Part shown: positions 1 to 12,518 of the stretch, one piece after another
Layout of the letters: the number at the start of each line of letters is the position of its first letter
How positions within the stretch are numbered: position 1 is the stretch's first letter
Origin: Chiua virens
Taxonomy: Eukaryota > Basidiomycota > Agaricomycetes > Boletales > Boletaceae
Assembly: GCA_019787685.1 (NCBI GenBank)
Contig: JAHNUO010000023.1
Coordinates: forward strand, 310,001 to 374,000
Length of the DNA: 64,000 nt
Direction of reading: 5' to 3'
Notes under the pieces: model-generated
Told to the model about the DNA's origin: nothing
Database searches by the model: none
Seen by the model: only the letters and a program-made list of their open reading frames with translations
Position numbers and translations under genes: made by a program

Positions 1-2
1 TG

Positions 3-813
3 ATAGATCACTTTTTTCAAGATGTCGAGGAACGTGTCCGTACTGTGCTTCAGCCTGGCATTTTACCACCCCGTTCGCTGTCCTGACCCGTCCGTCACGC
101 TCTTATCGCCCCCCGAAACCAAACATCGCTCAGACTTCAGCAAATGCATCTCCCCATATCCTAACAGCACCTTTTACACGTTTTCTTCTCCGGTGCCACC
201 TCCCGACACATTTTCCTCACCAGCTGCCTATGCCAAGGCGGAGAAACGAGCGAGAGCACCGGAGAGGCTCTTGACGAGACATATGAAGATTTTTAAAGAG
301 CAGTGGGCGGGATTGGGGATGAGTATGGACTTGGGACTTGTGAAAGGGGATGCAGAAATGGCTGCTGCGGTTTGGAGAAACCTATTAGGCGGAAGGGGGG
401 CGAGAGGAATATCCCCTCCCTGTGCAAGCGTCACTCCGAGCACGAGCGACTCCGACGACGCGAGCAAATCATTCCGACGTTCCGTGAACCTCGTTGGCGG
501 TCTCGTGGAGAATGTGGACAAAATCGATGTCAATGTCGAGGAGACGACAGACGATTCAAGCGGTGTTTATGACTTTGGTGCGAACGAGAATGATCGGTGA
601 GACGTCTTCGGCGCGGTCGTTTGTATTGCTTCGTTACTCACAAACAGCAGGTACATTGCTTACCCGGAACTTATGGAGACGCTTGTCGCTTACCTTAGAC
701 GCGAGGCGCAACGACTTGAACGGATTCCCGACGAAGCCATCCTTGGACCACGGGTGATGGGTAGGGAAAGTGAGGGAGTGAAGCAGTTGATGTGGGGAAA
801 GGTGAGACCATAG
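3..813 (+). CDS. CBP3: CBP3-type ubiquinol-cytochrome c chaperone, C-terminal part
   Basis: The 5' part lies outside the window. At bases 3-75 an open frame reads I-D-H-F-F-Q-D-V-E-E-R-V-R, a pattern seen in the cytochrome bc1 chaperone family. Downstream the frame at about 168-596 encodes a segment ending in GLVKGDAEMAAAVWRNLLG, the family's most conserved block. A 54-nt intron (597-650) joins it in phase to a last exon reading ELMETLVAYLRRE then RIPDEAILG, and a stop at 811-813. The known family role is in mitochondria: it binds newly made cytochrome b and supports its translation and assembly into complex III. The junction between the first two pieces (roughly 73-80 to 141-168) is not settled. 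An acidic serine-rich stretch (about 430-590) sits between the conserved block and the last exon. Assignment rests on motif recognition. Confidence 0.75.
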
Positions 814-1079
814 GGTGCTTTATACACTAGGTAATTTTATCTCGCTTGATCTGTCGTGAAACTACAATCTTTATCGCATAATATCAGAATATACCTTTCC
901 CACCTTACTGGTAGTACATTGATGCGGCACGCTCGACAGAGGAACGCACCGTTTCATTTTTCATCTGGTCGTAAGTGACAGGTGCTGTAGCCCGGTGCTA
1001 GTCCACCTTTGCCATAAATATGCATTGTATAACTATGAAACACAGGAAACCGACAAGTAAACCGAGGGCACGGAGCGCA

Positions 1080-4000
1080 TCACCCACCCGCCCCTCTTAA
1101 TTTCCACAACACCCGTTCATGCAACGCGCGAATCACAGGTCCAATCGTACCGCTTTCGCATACGACTCCTACATCAATTGGGGCAATCCGTCGCCCTCCT
1201 TCTCCACTCTCGGACGTACGTGGACGTGTCGCGCGGACGGCGTCAAGAATAAGCATGCGAAATTCTGGAATGGGCACTAAGCCGATTCTCTCCAGGTTCG
1301 CGCTTGGATGTGAACCGAAGCCATCACCCGATTCCAGAGAAGGTGCTACTACACCTTGAAAGAGAGGATATGACGCATCTAAAATTGCGATGCGCCTCCC
1401 GGTCATTAGTCTCAAATCGAGGGCGTGCCTGCGTGGCGTAGGTGACGAAATGGAAAAAAAAAGGGACAGAGGGGAACAAACTTTAGGTCGCCGTACAACA
1501 CTCGCCACCACCCAATTCCTTTCACGATCGTATCAAACCATGGTTCTTCGGCAGAGTTGTTGTGCTTTTCTCTCTCGGACCACACGAGCACGCGCTCCTC
1601 TCTCGCACCCATCGCAAGGCGATCCAGCTCGACAGCAATAGGCAACGTGTCTCGAAGGAGCGCTACAAGCCGATGAAGCGACGGTGCCAGAGAGCCGTGT
1701 CGAAGAATCTGACGTAGATATGGTTCAGCTTCTTCGTGTGGGTTAGACCGTAGATGAAGTTGTAGGGATGTGATTGTGTGGGGTGGTGCGAGGGTCTTCG
1801 GATTCAAAGGTGCAGGCGGTGGTGCGCAACGTGAAAAACGGAGCTCGAAGGAACCACCTGTGGGGGATAATTGGTCTGTACAGCTAATCAACACCGTGTA
1901 GTCCTTTGCGGCGAAATGTCAAGAGTGTACGGAAGGAAGACGAACGAAGGCGAAATACCGAAGAGTAAGCGAATTCAACGGTTTGGAGGTCAAACGAAAG
2001 GAGTCGGACATCTCGCCATTTCTTTTCTTTCGCCATTTGAGCAACTATGTCTGTTAGTTAGCGAACCAACTATGCTTTAGAATGTTCCACCTCACCTTCT
2101 CGAGCGATCACTACCATCTTGGACACCCTCGCCCATTCTTCGAGGAATTCATCCACACATGTATCCACCTGCTCGGACAAGAAAGACACAACCGCTTCTG
2201 TAGCATCATAGATGATCCTCTTCGATGGACGAATAATGTCATTGCTACTCCGCCCAGCGGCAGCTCGTTTCCCGACGGGCTGTTGTACGTATTTGAGCTT
2301 GACACAAGTCACGACTTCAGCCTTCTTGTCTGACCACCAATTAAGTGGCATGACGCGGATGTTCGCCATCGCTGCCTCAGCTGCCGGAGCGCCAGAAAGG
2401 ATGTCGGATGATTGAACACAGAGGGCGGGAACGGAGCTTGCTAGGGAAGATTGTATATGCGAGAGGGTGGATGATTGAGAGAGGGCACTCGTTGGACTGA
2501 CGTGCGTGTAAGGTATACCACGCAGCTTGAACTGTGCTTCCACCTTTGTATAGGCGACACGAGCGCTGGGGATACGTCGCATGATGTCAAAACAGTCTGC
2601 TACTAGGAGAGATGCTACTTACCAACAATAAGCATAGAGTTCTCGAAGTGTTTGTGTCTCCAGATTGAAGCTAAAGAAAGATCAGACACAGAAATCACGA
2701 AGGATATTTTTGTAGAACTTACTTGTCGTCCCTTCGTAGGGTGTTCTGGGCCAATGAACCAGCATCGCGCTTCCGCTTTTGTCCCACTCTGGGATCTTCC
2801 GCACGTGGGTCGATGACAACTTCAGGTGGTCGCTTCTCACCACGGATACGTCGAACGTCTAGCCATCCGATATCCTCCATAATCATATTGCCATACATAC
2901 TATCCGATAATACCTTGACCGAGATAAGGGCATAGCGAAAATCTTCTTCAATGATCACGAGGACCAGATAGTGAGACGGAAAGTTAGCAAGTTTGATGTA
3001 CATTGTGCCTCTTGCCAGGGGTCCCAACTTTTTTATCTCTGAGGGAAACGTAATGCGTGTTAAAAGCTAAGGGCAAGGACGAAAGGACATGCTGCATACC
3101 CTCCTTTGAGAAATTACGATGCCGGAAAGCTTGCAATCCGAGATAATTCGCCTTCTGCTCAATGAGGTCCATGATTGTCTATAGAAATCGCGACGTCTCG
3201 TATCAGACTTCCGTGTGGACTTAACCATTGTTGCGACTTACGTCAAATCGCAGCCTTACTAGGACCTCTAGCAGCATAGTCGGATTGTCGTTCAAACGAT
3301 CCGAGACGATTGCAAACCGTGGTCCGCGGGACGCAGCAGCGAGGTCACCCGTGTCCTGAAGATGCATGCGACCAGTTCTGACGTCGATTGAAACAAGAAC
3401 GACCTTGTCCGCACAAAGATGGACGCGGAGTACGTGATACCCGCCTACGCAAGTCAGATATCCCTTCGCACATGCAAATCAAAGGTACGAACCATGAGAG
3501 TCTAAGACGACTTTCCCTTCGGAAGAAAACACGTTGCGAGTCGGACCACGCTGGAGTTGGAACTGAAATACTTTGAGGATAGCTCTGGCATGTGCGTTTA
3601 TAATCCTGTGAAGCATCGCCTCAAAATCGAGGTCGTTCGATTCCTTGAGAATACAAATTAGTTTCGTCAAGTTGTGGGCGCTCAAACTCACCACTGAAAG
3701 TTCGCCAATAGTAGCCATAGTGTCACCTTGATCGATGATAACACCCAACATACCCTTCGTGGGTTCCCACTTGACCTCGAATTTCAGTCCTTCGACTTCA
3801 TCCGATGGTCGCGCTGATCCGAGTTTTGCCTTGAGTTGAAGCTCGGACAACATACGGGCTCCTGGTGACCTAGCAGGTCCGCCACCAGCTTTGGGACTCG
3901 CACGATTCTCGACGATCGATATAGTGAGTGTCCCACCATGCGGGGGTAATTTGAGGCGATTGAGCGCCTGTGCACGCGCTGGGACAACGGTGGTGGCAGG

Positions 4001-5620
4001 GCGTCTTTAGAGTGGTTTTGAGTTCACGGGAAGAACCAAAGTAGTAGGATACGCACAACCAATACGACACTGAAAGTGTCTTGTTACCATCCAACAGCTC
4101 TGCTTTTAAATATTGGCCCCAACCGAGCGAGCACATCCGCATGGCCTAAGGGCAAGATATACGTATGTCAAAATGAATGCGTATAGAAGGACCAACCTGG
4201 TACCATAGAATCTGGAGCTGGTATGAGAGAGACATTGTTTCTAACACAACATAACATATGAGTTACACGTTGCGATCTCACACAATTTACCCACGCAGGA
4301 AATTGTACAATCGGACAAGAGGCGCGTCAACCGTTCCTTCAGGTAATTTCGGTCTCTCTGGAACCTCAGTGCCAGGAGGCAGGTCCACCGGTTCAGGTAG
4401 AGGCAAGTAATACGCCATGCGTGAATCTGCCTCGTTTGCAATGTGTAGCTTAAGCACCCCAGTTGGTTCCTGCGGAAACTCTAATTATCACTGAATGTCA
4501 GTTTCAATCCGAGTCGATCCATATCCAACCAAACCTACCGTCTGCCCCACTCATATCACCTCCGATGGATATGAGGAACTTCACGCCGACAAAGAACCAC
4601 CCGTCATCTTTGTCCGCACCGCGCATGCAGACAGATGTCTCAAACAAGCTGGGGATGGTGAAGTGTACCCTACCACCCGCTGGATCAAACGGGAGATTCA
4701 AATGGGGCACTCAGGGGAAGACAAGGATTGTGTGACAGTACCGATTTGATGTTGAGACATCTCCACAGGTATTATTTCCGTCATGCGAAGACGGTATCGC
4801 ATAATCTCTTCCATGTCGCTCAGTGTTTTGATTACCTCGACGTCGGTCATGGGTGACATGGGAATAATAGATTTCTGTACTTAATACCATGAGTCCATCT
4901 GTAAGTACAGGGAGGTATAATGCGACCTTGATCCCGGACGGAAGACTGTTTATATGTCCCTGAAGTGAGAACGTCGAGCGAGGTCAGAAGGTCGTGATTT
5001 CGAAGTCTGTCAAATTGTCAAGATATGAGCAGATAGGTGAACGGGTATCCTCGCCTTGCGGGATCAAGACTTTCCCTCGCGTAAGTCAGTCCTCCGATGA
5101 CGTTCTCGAATTGATCGTTCTGGTTCATGAGGAATGCGGTAATGTTCTGACACAGAATGAGTATCCGTTACAATTGGGAGGATAATAAAATAGTTACCAT
5201 GCATTTTTGAACCGTCTCCGCATCGCGCGCCCACTTCGTAACAGCATACAGTTTCACCACTTGCTTCTTAGTCTTGACTACCCAATCTGCGATGGTCCGT
5301 TTCCTCGCGGTATCAGACATGTTCGGAAGCCTAGATCACGAAGTTATCAGCTACAGTCCGGCGAATCTTGTGCGCACTCACGTCTCTGCGAGTTCAGACA
5401 GTTCGGCATAGATCGCTTGCATGACTCTAGAAAGTAGTTCTCCGAGCGATATCTGACCGTCGAGGACAACAGGGAGCTCCATTTCGAGTTGCTCAATAGT
5501 AGGTTGCTGCTCGAGATGACCATTGTTTGTGTGTCCATTCAAGACAGCAAGCGCCTCCGCCTTTTGTTTTTGCATGTCGAAAGTGCTCCGGTTTGTGCCA
5601 TTTGTCACTGATAAATCCAT
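1080..5620 (-). CDS. MED14: Mediator complex subunit 14 (RGR1 homologue)
   Basis: Large multi-exon gene. The chosen start is the ATG at 5620 (MDLSVTNG); upstream in-frame sequence looks like 5' UTR with an intron. The N-terminal block reads DGQISLGELLSRVMQAIYAE then LAET. It is followed, across an intron starting at 5381, by LPNMSDTARKR and then the signature DWVVKTKKQVVKLYAVTKW, typical of the MED14 N-terminal domain. Further exons supply GGRVHFTIPSLFE (near 4650), FPSHYLVLVI (near 2960) and a C-terminal part with LSPTGGSFELRF (near 1850), ending at 1080. MED14 is the backbone subunit linking Mediator head, middle and tail, and is essential for RNA polymerase II transcription. Several middle exon boundaries (2600-4450) were not resolved. 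It is divergent from NDUFV1, separated by 264 bp. Confidence 0.87.
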
Positions 5621-5884
5621 AAGATGGTCCCTGTTCAACGAGACAGTCAGTCTACGTCGCCAACGACAAGTGTTGCCCAAGCTCGGGGAAGAGAAAGAAG
5701 GGGTCTCACTTAGCCGACGAGAACAAGGAGAAACATGCCACCCACATTTCCTATTCTGGATATGTCAGCACATAAATGGAACTTTGTCACACATTTTATT
5801 GTCACGTGACTCGGAAAGTTCCGGGGATCAATGAAGGCTTTCCGAGTTGACAAACGAAATACATCGACAACGACGAGCCTAGTT
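5621..5884. promoter_or_regulatory. shared intergenic promoter region, MED14 / NDUFV1
   Basis: The two start codons face away from each other across only 264 bp, so both promoters must lie here or in the first exons. The minus-strand leader seems to contain a 5' UTR intron (donor in gctaagtgagacc, acceptor near 5635). An upstream in-frame ATG at 5831 could extend NDUFV1, but the ATG at 5885 gives a cleaner mitochondrial presequence. No specific factor site is claimed. Confidence 0.4.
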
Positions 5885-7573
5885 ATGCTCAGGGTCTCAA
5901 AATCAGCTGCTCTCTTGCAGAGGCAGTCACCCGTCCTTACCCGTTCTCTTGCGACGGTTGCGGACCCACCTGTCCGGCGTTATGGTGGACTCAAAGACCA
6001 AGACCGTATCTTCACCAACGCATACTGTAGACATAATCATGGTCTGAAGGGGGCCTTGGTCAGTTCAACTTGCTTACCTTGTTGTTTCCTGCAAGTTAAT
6101 TCCTTTTTCTAGTCCCGCGGCGATTGGCACAGGACAAAGGACATTCTGTTGAAGGGCGACTCATGGATTATCCAGACTATCAAAGACTCTGGACTCAGAG
6201 GACGCGGAGGTGCCGGCTTCCCCAGTGGTCTCAAGTGGTCATTTATGAATAAGCCTGGTTGGGAGAACGACAAACGGTATGTTCTTTCTTCCAATCGACT
6301 GACTGTCGACTTATTTCGTTTCAGTCCCCGCTACTTGGTGGTTAATGCTGATGAGGGTGAACCAGGAACGTGCAAAGACCGTGAAATCCTTCGTGGCGAT
6401 CCTCATAAGCTCGTCGAGGGTTGCCTTGTCGCTGGCCGTGGTATGAACGCGAACGCGGCCTACATATATATTCGCGGAGAGTTCGTCCAAGAGGCGAACC
6501 ATCTCCAGCAAGCCATTGATGAGGCGTATCGTGCCGGTCTCCTTGGTAAAAATGCCTGCGGCTCGGGTTATTCGTTTGACGTTTACGTTCACCGTGGAGC
6601 TGGCGCGTACATCTGCGGCGAGGAGACGGCTCTTATTGAATCCATCGAGGGTAAACAAGGGAAACCCCGCCTCAAGCCACCTTTCCCTGCAGATGTCGGC
6701 CTCTTTGGTTGTCCAACGACTGTCGCAAACGTTGAAACAGTTGCCGTTGCACCGACTATTTGTCGACGCGGGTCAGCCTGGTTCGCTGGTTTCGGTCGGG
6801 AACGCAATCAGGGTACCAAGCTATTTTGTATCAGTGGCCATGTCAACAACCCGTGCGTAGTCGAGGAAGAGATGAGCATCCCGCTCAAGGAGCTCATTGA
6901 GCGACATTGTGGTGGTGTCAGGGGTGGTTGGGACAACCTACTCGGGATTATTCCCGGTGGGAGCTCTGTTCCTGTGCTACCCATCGACAAATGTTCAGAG
7001 GTTCTTATGGACTATGACTCGCTGAAAGATGCACAGTCCGGTTTGGGCACTGGTGCTGTAATCGTCATGGACAAGAGTACCGATATTGTCGCGGCTATTG
7101 CACGGTTCTCTGCAGTGAGTCTATCGTATAATTCTTCTATATTTGTTGACGAAAGTTTGCAAGTTCTACAAACATGAGTCGTGTGGTCAATGCACACCCT
7201 GTCGTGAAGGTACCACATGGATGATGAACATGATGAATCGTATGGTTGAAGGTCGTGCTCACCGACGAGAAATTGACATGTTGCTGGAGCTCACGTATGT
7301 TTTTATCCGCTGGCTCAGTACAGATCATTTGATTCCGTTTACAGGAAACAAGTGGAAGGACGCACGATCTGTGCTCTTGGCGACGCTGCCGCGTGGCCAA
7401 TTCAAGGTCTTATGCGTCATTTCCGTCCTGAAGTAGAAGCTCGCATTGACGCATTCCGTGCTGCCAACGGTGGCGTTTTGTTCGGTGGTCGGCTGAAGAG
7501 CCAAGTGGATCCAACACTGGCAACACCGGATAATCTTGGTGTAAACATAATAGAGCCAGGTGATAGAGTATAG
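5885..7573 (+). CDS. NDUFV1: NADH:ubiquinone oxidoreductase 51 kDa flavoprotein subunit
   Basis: Five exons (5885-6058, 6113-6276, 6325-7114, 7164-7294, 7345-7573) give 495 residues with consistent phase, the normal family length. The N-terminus [16 protein letters not shown] is basic and hydroxylated, as in a mitochondrial targeting peptide. Visible signatures are the NADH-binding [18 protein letters not shown], the FMN-binding [14 protein letters not shown] and [16 protein letters not shown], and the 4Fe-4S motif [12 protein letters not shown] with the fourth cysteine in [12 protein letters not shown]. The protein oxidises NADH and passes electrons through FMN to the iron-sulfur chain in the matrix arm of complex I. 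The second intron (48 nt) is a multiple of three and free of stops, so naive translation reads through it. No defects were seen. Confidence 0.97.
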
Positions 7574-7990
7574 TGTCCATAACCGTCTTGCACAATGTCA
7601 TCTCCGCAGATTCATGCCGAACTGAGCAATCACTCCGAAGTGTTGCGGGGTTGACGACCCTGTCGGGCGACAGCAATGAGTCCGCACGGGTCTCCTGCCG
7701 CGGGCATTTCTGAGTTGCTCGTGAGACTCGTGCGACACAACTGCATGATTGTATCTTGTCCACATCAATTCACCTTCGAACCACGTTCACTTATTCCGGA
7801 TCGCATTCTTAGTATAATCACCCATACTTCATCCATGCTCTTAAAATGGAACGAAACGTGCGGAATTTTGGTCACATCAGCGCTTTAATCGAGATTGGAG
7901 TTACTGCCAGGTCAGTTCGGAGCAGGCGACTCCCAGCTCATTCTCTGGTTGTTCCCCTTCCCCTCCGCTATCTGATCGCATCGCCATATC
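7574..7990. other. intergenic, no gene seen
   Basis: 3' flank of NDUFV1. Only short open frames without recognisable motifs or plausible splice structure. Confidence 0.5.
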
Positions 7991-8466
7991 ATGTTCAAGC
8001 TTTTAGTCCTTCTATTTGCCACAACGCTTTGCAAATGTCATGCTTGCTCAGGATATCTGCATCGCCGCACCCAAAGAAAACATCACCGTGCTGGCTGCAT
8101 CAAGCATCATTGTCCAGCTCCACAAATCAGTAGGCGCCTATGCCTTCCACAACCATGCCTCTAAAAAACCGGCCGACATAGTAGATGTCACTCACTGGCT
8201 CCGAAGTCGTCGTCGTCATAATCAGTGCCTTTCCGTGCACATCCGGGCAGTGTCCAGGTACCACGGAGGTGCTGGGTAGTATCCTCTACAAGTTGCGGCT
8301 TGTACAGCCCAACAGCCATACTCCGACGATTGGGATCCGTATCAAAACTTTACGGTAATCATTCAATCCTGGTACAACGGCATTGTCCAGCTCGGTGTCC
8401 CACACATTTTTTTCCTTCGGATGCGTGTCATCTCTCCACCTCGACGGTTTTATGGTGGGTTTGGAT
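7991..8466 (+). pseudogene. disrupted Nis1-like small secreted protein gene
   Basis: An ATG at 7991 opens a hydrophobic leader (MFKLLVLLFATTL), but the mature-protein frame beginning AQDICIAAPKENITV is in another frame, with no intron-sized gap between them. After a plausible small intron ending in catagtag at about 8190, the sequence continues with SLTGSEVVVVI and LGSILYK. The later family block PYQNFTVII and GIVQLGVPHIFF lies in yet another frame. The order leader, SLTGSE-V-VVI, GSILY, PYQNFTV matches the intact gene at 54832-55409. I count at least two frame breaks, so this is most likely a decayed paralogue. The Nis1 family contains necrosis-inducing effectors of plant-associated fungi; no function is claimed for this copy. 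Sequencing error is the alternative explanation. Confidence 0.55.
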
Positions 8467-10150
8467 ACTGATAACCTTCAAAGGCGGGTCTAACTCCACA
8501 GTTACAGCTAATAAACACGACCCTTAATCCTATCACTCCTACTTGATTGTGCCAAGTCAAACTAGACTTTACAAGCAACAAAATCATTTATCCCGCCTGT
8601 TCAGTGGTGGTGGTGGACGATGTACGTCACGGTAGGAACACCCGTGGTGAGCCCGTTTGAAGCATTGGGACTCAGACCCCCATCGGACTGTTCGCGGTGT
8701 ACTTGTGTAGGATTCACATATCATGTTTGTTCCAACTTTAAGATCTAGGACTCTGTTACGCACCTTTGTATTGTACGCAGGATTGGATACGGTGAAAGTT
8801 ACCACTGGTAAATTTGATCTTGATCGAAGGGGGCACCTGATTGAATGTTCGAACTCTTATGTAATCTAGATCGGGTATGCTAGTGTCAACAGCAAGTGTC
8901 GATTTACATATCTACTACATGGAATACTCGGAAAGACTCGGAGAGTAATTTGTTGGAACAACAAGACGGATTGTATGATCTCCTGCATGCCTATGGATCT
9001 ACTGCTTGCATCGTGTACTGCGTTATAAAATGGCGAGGAATATGCAGGTACATAATAGTTAAGGTGAACAGAACCCGTATATACTATTATCACGCGTTGT
9101 TGCATGTCGGAGATGGGCCGAATTCAAGTTGTTACGTGACTCTCGGTGATTTTTGGTCGAACCGGTCGGCCCAAGTCTCCGAGAGTTTGCTTTCCATAAA
9201 TGTACTTCTACATTGAAGTAGGCCACCGAGCCAAGCTTCACTAGTCACTGCGCTTCAGCACGCTCAGCTTCGATGTCCAGACGTCCAGGCCTGCAGGTCT
9301 CACTGCAGTTCGTAACAAACTTTGAGAGACCACTTTGGATGCGATGATACTAGGCAATTTTTCGATCCCATAAGCGGTTTGACCGAATCACATTACTATA
9401 ATGTATGTGCTCGTCGAATTCTCCCTGAAATGACCTCATCATCGTCTGTTCAAATCTAGTCAGAGTGCCTGGCGTGTTTTGAACCTTGATCTTGATCGGA
9501 CGGATGGGATAACTGAGTAAGCTCTCCGAGTCTGTGCCAAAGATAGTTGACACTTGTGTGCCTCCGGGGCCCTTGATTATCGGGACAACTTTGAACCTGG
9601 GAAGGAGGTGGTGCTTTCGGCTTCGCTTTCCATATCCATGAAAAGAAATGTGTACCATTCTCACCTCTCAGATCAACACTCGCTTGGCATTATCTTTTCA
9701 TTCATCCAAGGGCCCTCCACAACTTGAGCTCTCGATGCACTGGCTTCGTCGAGTTTTCGTCATTGATAACCTATCAGTCAGCACCATTCCTTGCTGACTA
9801 TCTCTGTCCACGGCCCGTAGTTGAGTCACTCACATCCCGCGTACGGCTCAAGGATGAACCATGCTCGATATAAGTATGGGAGAGATACCCAAATGTCACG
9901 ATATCTCGCACACGGAGTCCCGACAGTTTTTCATACGCCCGTCAGTCATTGGAATTCAGGTTCTCTGTCAGATCGCTTGCTGCACCTTTCGAGGGGTTCA
10001 TTGCAGTCCCCCTCCCTTCGGATAGGTGCGTTTATTCATTGATCTTGTCCCATTGAGTTTCAACTGGTCTGACCTTGTGGTATGTTCCTCCAGTTTCCAG
10101 ACCACGCTCATCGACTGTTCCGGGTCAGTTTGCCAACTTTCTTTGCAGAC
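8467..10150. other. long intergenic stretch without a supported gene
   Basis: AT-richer than its neighbours. The longest open frame (9350-9664, minus, 104 codons, containing PGGTQVSTIFGTDSESLLSY) has no recognisable domain and no homologous gene in the window. It could be one exon of an unrecognised gene. Nothing else could be supported. Confidence 0.4.
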
Positions 10151-12396
10151 ATGATGAATCCTTCTCAAAGTCAAGATCAAGATCAAATTCAGAGAAACGG
10201 GGTTGTGGGAACAAAATCCAACCATGGGCTTACCCAGGCCATTCTCTCTGTAACTCCCGAATCTCTCTCGTCCCGAATCTCTTCCTCCGAATTGCGGACG
10301 CTTCGCGATGAAAAGAGATTTCCACCAGTCAGGATCCAGAAAAGGGCGAAACAAAGCTCACGGGGAAATATGCCAAATATGCGGGCGATCCACCGGATGG
10401 AGGTCTTAAGGCATGGTGTGTTATCCTTGCGTGAGTAGGCCATGCGTTTTACCTCGCAGCTGCACTAACACCAATGGGCGTTGGGTTATGCGTACAGGAC
10501 AGCGTTAACGACATGTGCTGCGTCGGTGATCTTTATTTTCTGCATTGTTCCCATGAGCTGACATTTCCTCTTCACGTCGTATAGATTCGGATACGTCAAT
10601 GCATGGGGGGTGAGTGTTCGGAATATCTTGGAACAGGCGATGGACTGATGTAGCATCGATAGATATTTCAAACATATTACGAAGAGGTGATGCTACCAAA
10701 TGAAAGCGCGTCCGACATGTAAGTTCCTCTGCCATCTACAACAAATCGACATTACTAACAGCATTCGTAGTGCGTGGATCGGTTCCGTACAGGTCCGTTG
10801 CAAACTTCCTGTTGTCAGACGAGAAAAAATCGTTGATGATTGAGTGCGATTTTTTCCCTTTCTGACACCGTACCTTTTGCGTGACCGTACATGGTCCACA
10901 ACCTGCGTCAAAAGTACGCCTTTGTGTTTCTTCCAGGCCTTATCACCGGACGGTTATTCGACATAGGATATTTCAAGATACCATACTTCTTTGCTAGTTG
11001 CCTCTTAGTAGCATGCACCTTCCTCGTCGCAGAGTGTAAGGAATACTGGCAGTTTTTCTTGGTACAGGGTGTAGGTACTGGGGTGAGTGTCGCTTCTAAT
11101 ATTTGTGTATATGCTCGCTCACTCCTGTTGTAATGTTTTTGTGCTTCTATCGAGCAGCTAGCGTGTGGCGTACTTTTTGGTCCAGCCCTAGGAATCGTAT
11201 CCCATTGGTTCTCTAAACGACGAGCCTTAGCGCTAGGCGTCAATGCTATCGGATCGTCTGTTGGGGGGACGATATTTCCGATCGCAGCACAGAATCTCAT
11301 CCCTGAAATCGGGTGAGTATATCCGACATCTTTTGTCTTCTTTGGAACGAGTCTGATTTTCGACCGATAGATTTAAATGGACGATGCGCATTTTTGGCTT
11401 TATTCTCTTTCTCTTGCTCGGTGTAGCAAATCTTGTGAGTCATCATCCTAAATTTTCTGCGTTCCTTCAGTACTCAGTACACTGTTGTACGTGTACGACA
11501 GACTATAGATAGACGCCTCCCGCCTATGAACGTGGAGGGTGGCCTGTTCAACTGGGCAGCGCTCAAGAATCCAGCGTATTCTGTTTATTGCGTTACCGGA
11601 ATAACTACCTTTCTCGGGTTATATACTGGTGAGTCTGGCGTCTCTGTCTTGCACTCATTCGATACTTCCTGATCTGGGAAGTAGTTGAATCATTTTGGAA
11701 GTCTAACTAACATGTATTGGATAGTTTTAACTTATATCCCAATCAGCGCCGTTCAAGCAGGCATTCCAAATGACTTTGCATTCTATCTCATCGCTGTAGC
11801 AAATGGTTCTTCTGCATTTGGACGAATCACAGCTGGACTCGTTGCGGATCGCCTAGGTAAGCGGTGTCCTGAGAATTGACCCGAGCTTCCATTTACTGAT
11901 ATGCGTTGGATTCTAGGCGCACTCAATGTTATGATCCCATTCACAATTGTAGCAGCCGCCATGACATTCGTCTGGCCGTTCGTGACAACCAAAGGCGGAC
12001 TGATTGGCATCTCTGTAGTATATGGGTGTGTAGACCACGCTACTATTGTTTGACATTGACCAACCATTCTCCAACAGTTTTTCTTGTGGGACATATGTCT
12101 CTCTCCTCGCTATGCCTGCCATGGAAATGGGTGCCGTCGGTGACGTCGGTCGGCGCACGGGTTTATATCTAAGTTTTGCAGCGATCGGCGCCGTTGCTGG
12201 GACACCGATATCTGGAGCCATCAATTCTGCGACAGGCGGCTTTGAGGATGTGGGGTGGTACGCTGGTAAGTGATTCGAGTCAGCATTGTGCTTGACACGT
12301 CCTCACGCTAGATCAGGTGGAATACTTCTAGTGTCGGTGTGCTTGCTCCTGTTGACGCGGTATCTTCATCTTGGCAAGCTGGCGGGCAAGTTCTGA
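10151..12396 (+). CDS. MFS transporter, monocarboxylate-permease type
   Basis: Fourteen small exons assemble to 456 residues with unbroken phase (10151-10269, 10329-10430, 10498-10521, 10585-10609, 10663-10718, 10771-10792, 10915-11082, 11158-11312, 11371-11434, 11502-11628, 11725-11856, 11917-12025, 12078-12265, 12317-12396). The family hallmark PPDGGLKAW precedes the first membrane helix, followed by FGYVNAWGIFQTYYE. Later come FLPGLITGRLFD, LGIVSHWFSKRRALALG (cytoplasmic loop after helix 4) and FGRITAGLVADRLG, and about twelve hydrophobic helices in all. Fungal members move monocarboxylates or similar small organic acids across the plasma membrane; the substrate cannot be read from sequence. 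The start at 10151 (MMNPSQSQDQ) was chosen because it splices in phase to the PPDGG exon; an in-frame ATG at 10082 is an alternative. Two exons are only 24-25 nt. Confidence 0.9.
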
Positions 12397-12518
12397 GCAA
12401 TATATCGTGATCACATGCATTTGGTTAGAGCGAGTAGGTTCAGACTATGGATCAGTAGAGTTTACATTATATATGATATCGATGACTGAACCACCCTAGA
12501 AGACGTGTCATCAGTCAT

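Noticed and set aside
10498..10609. Frameshift in the first membrane helix of the MFS transporter
   Set aside because: A different donor (after ttgctgc at 10521) restores phase and the expected FGYVNAW sequence, so no damage is needed.
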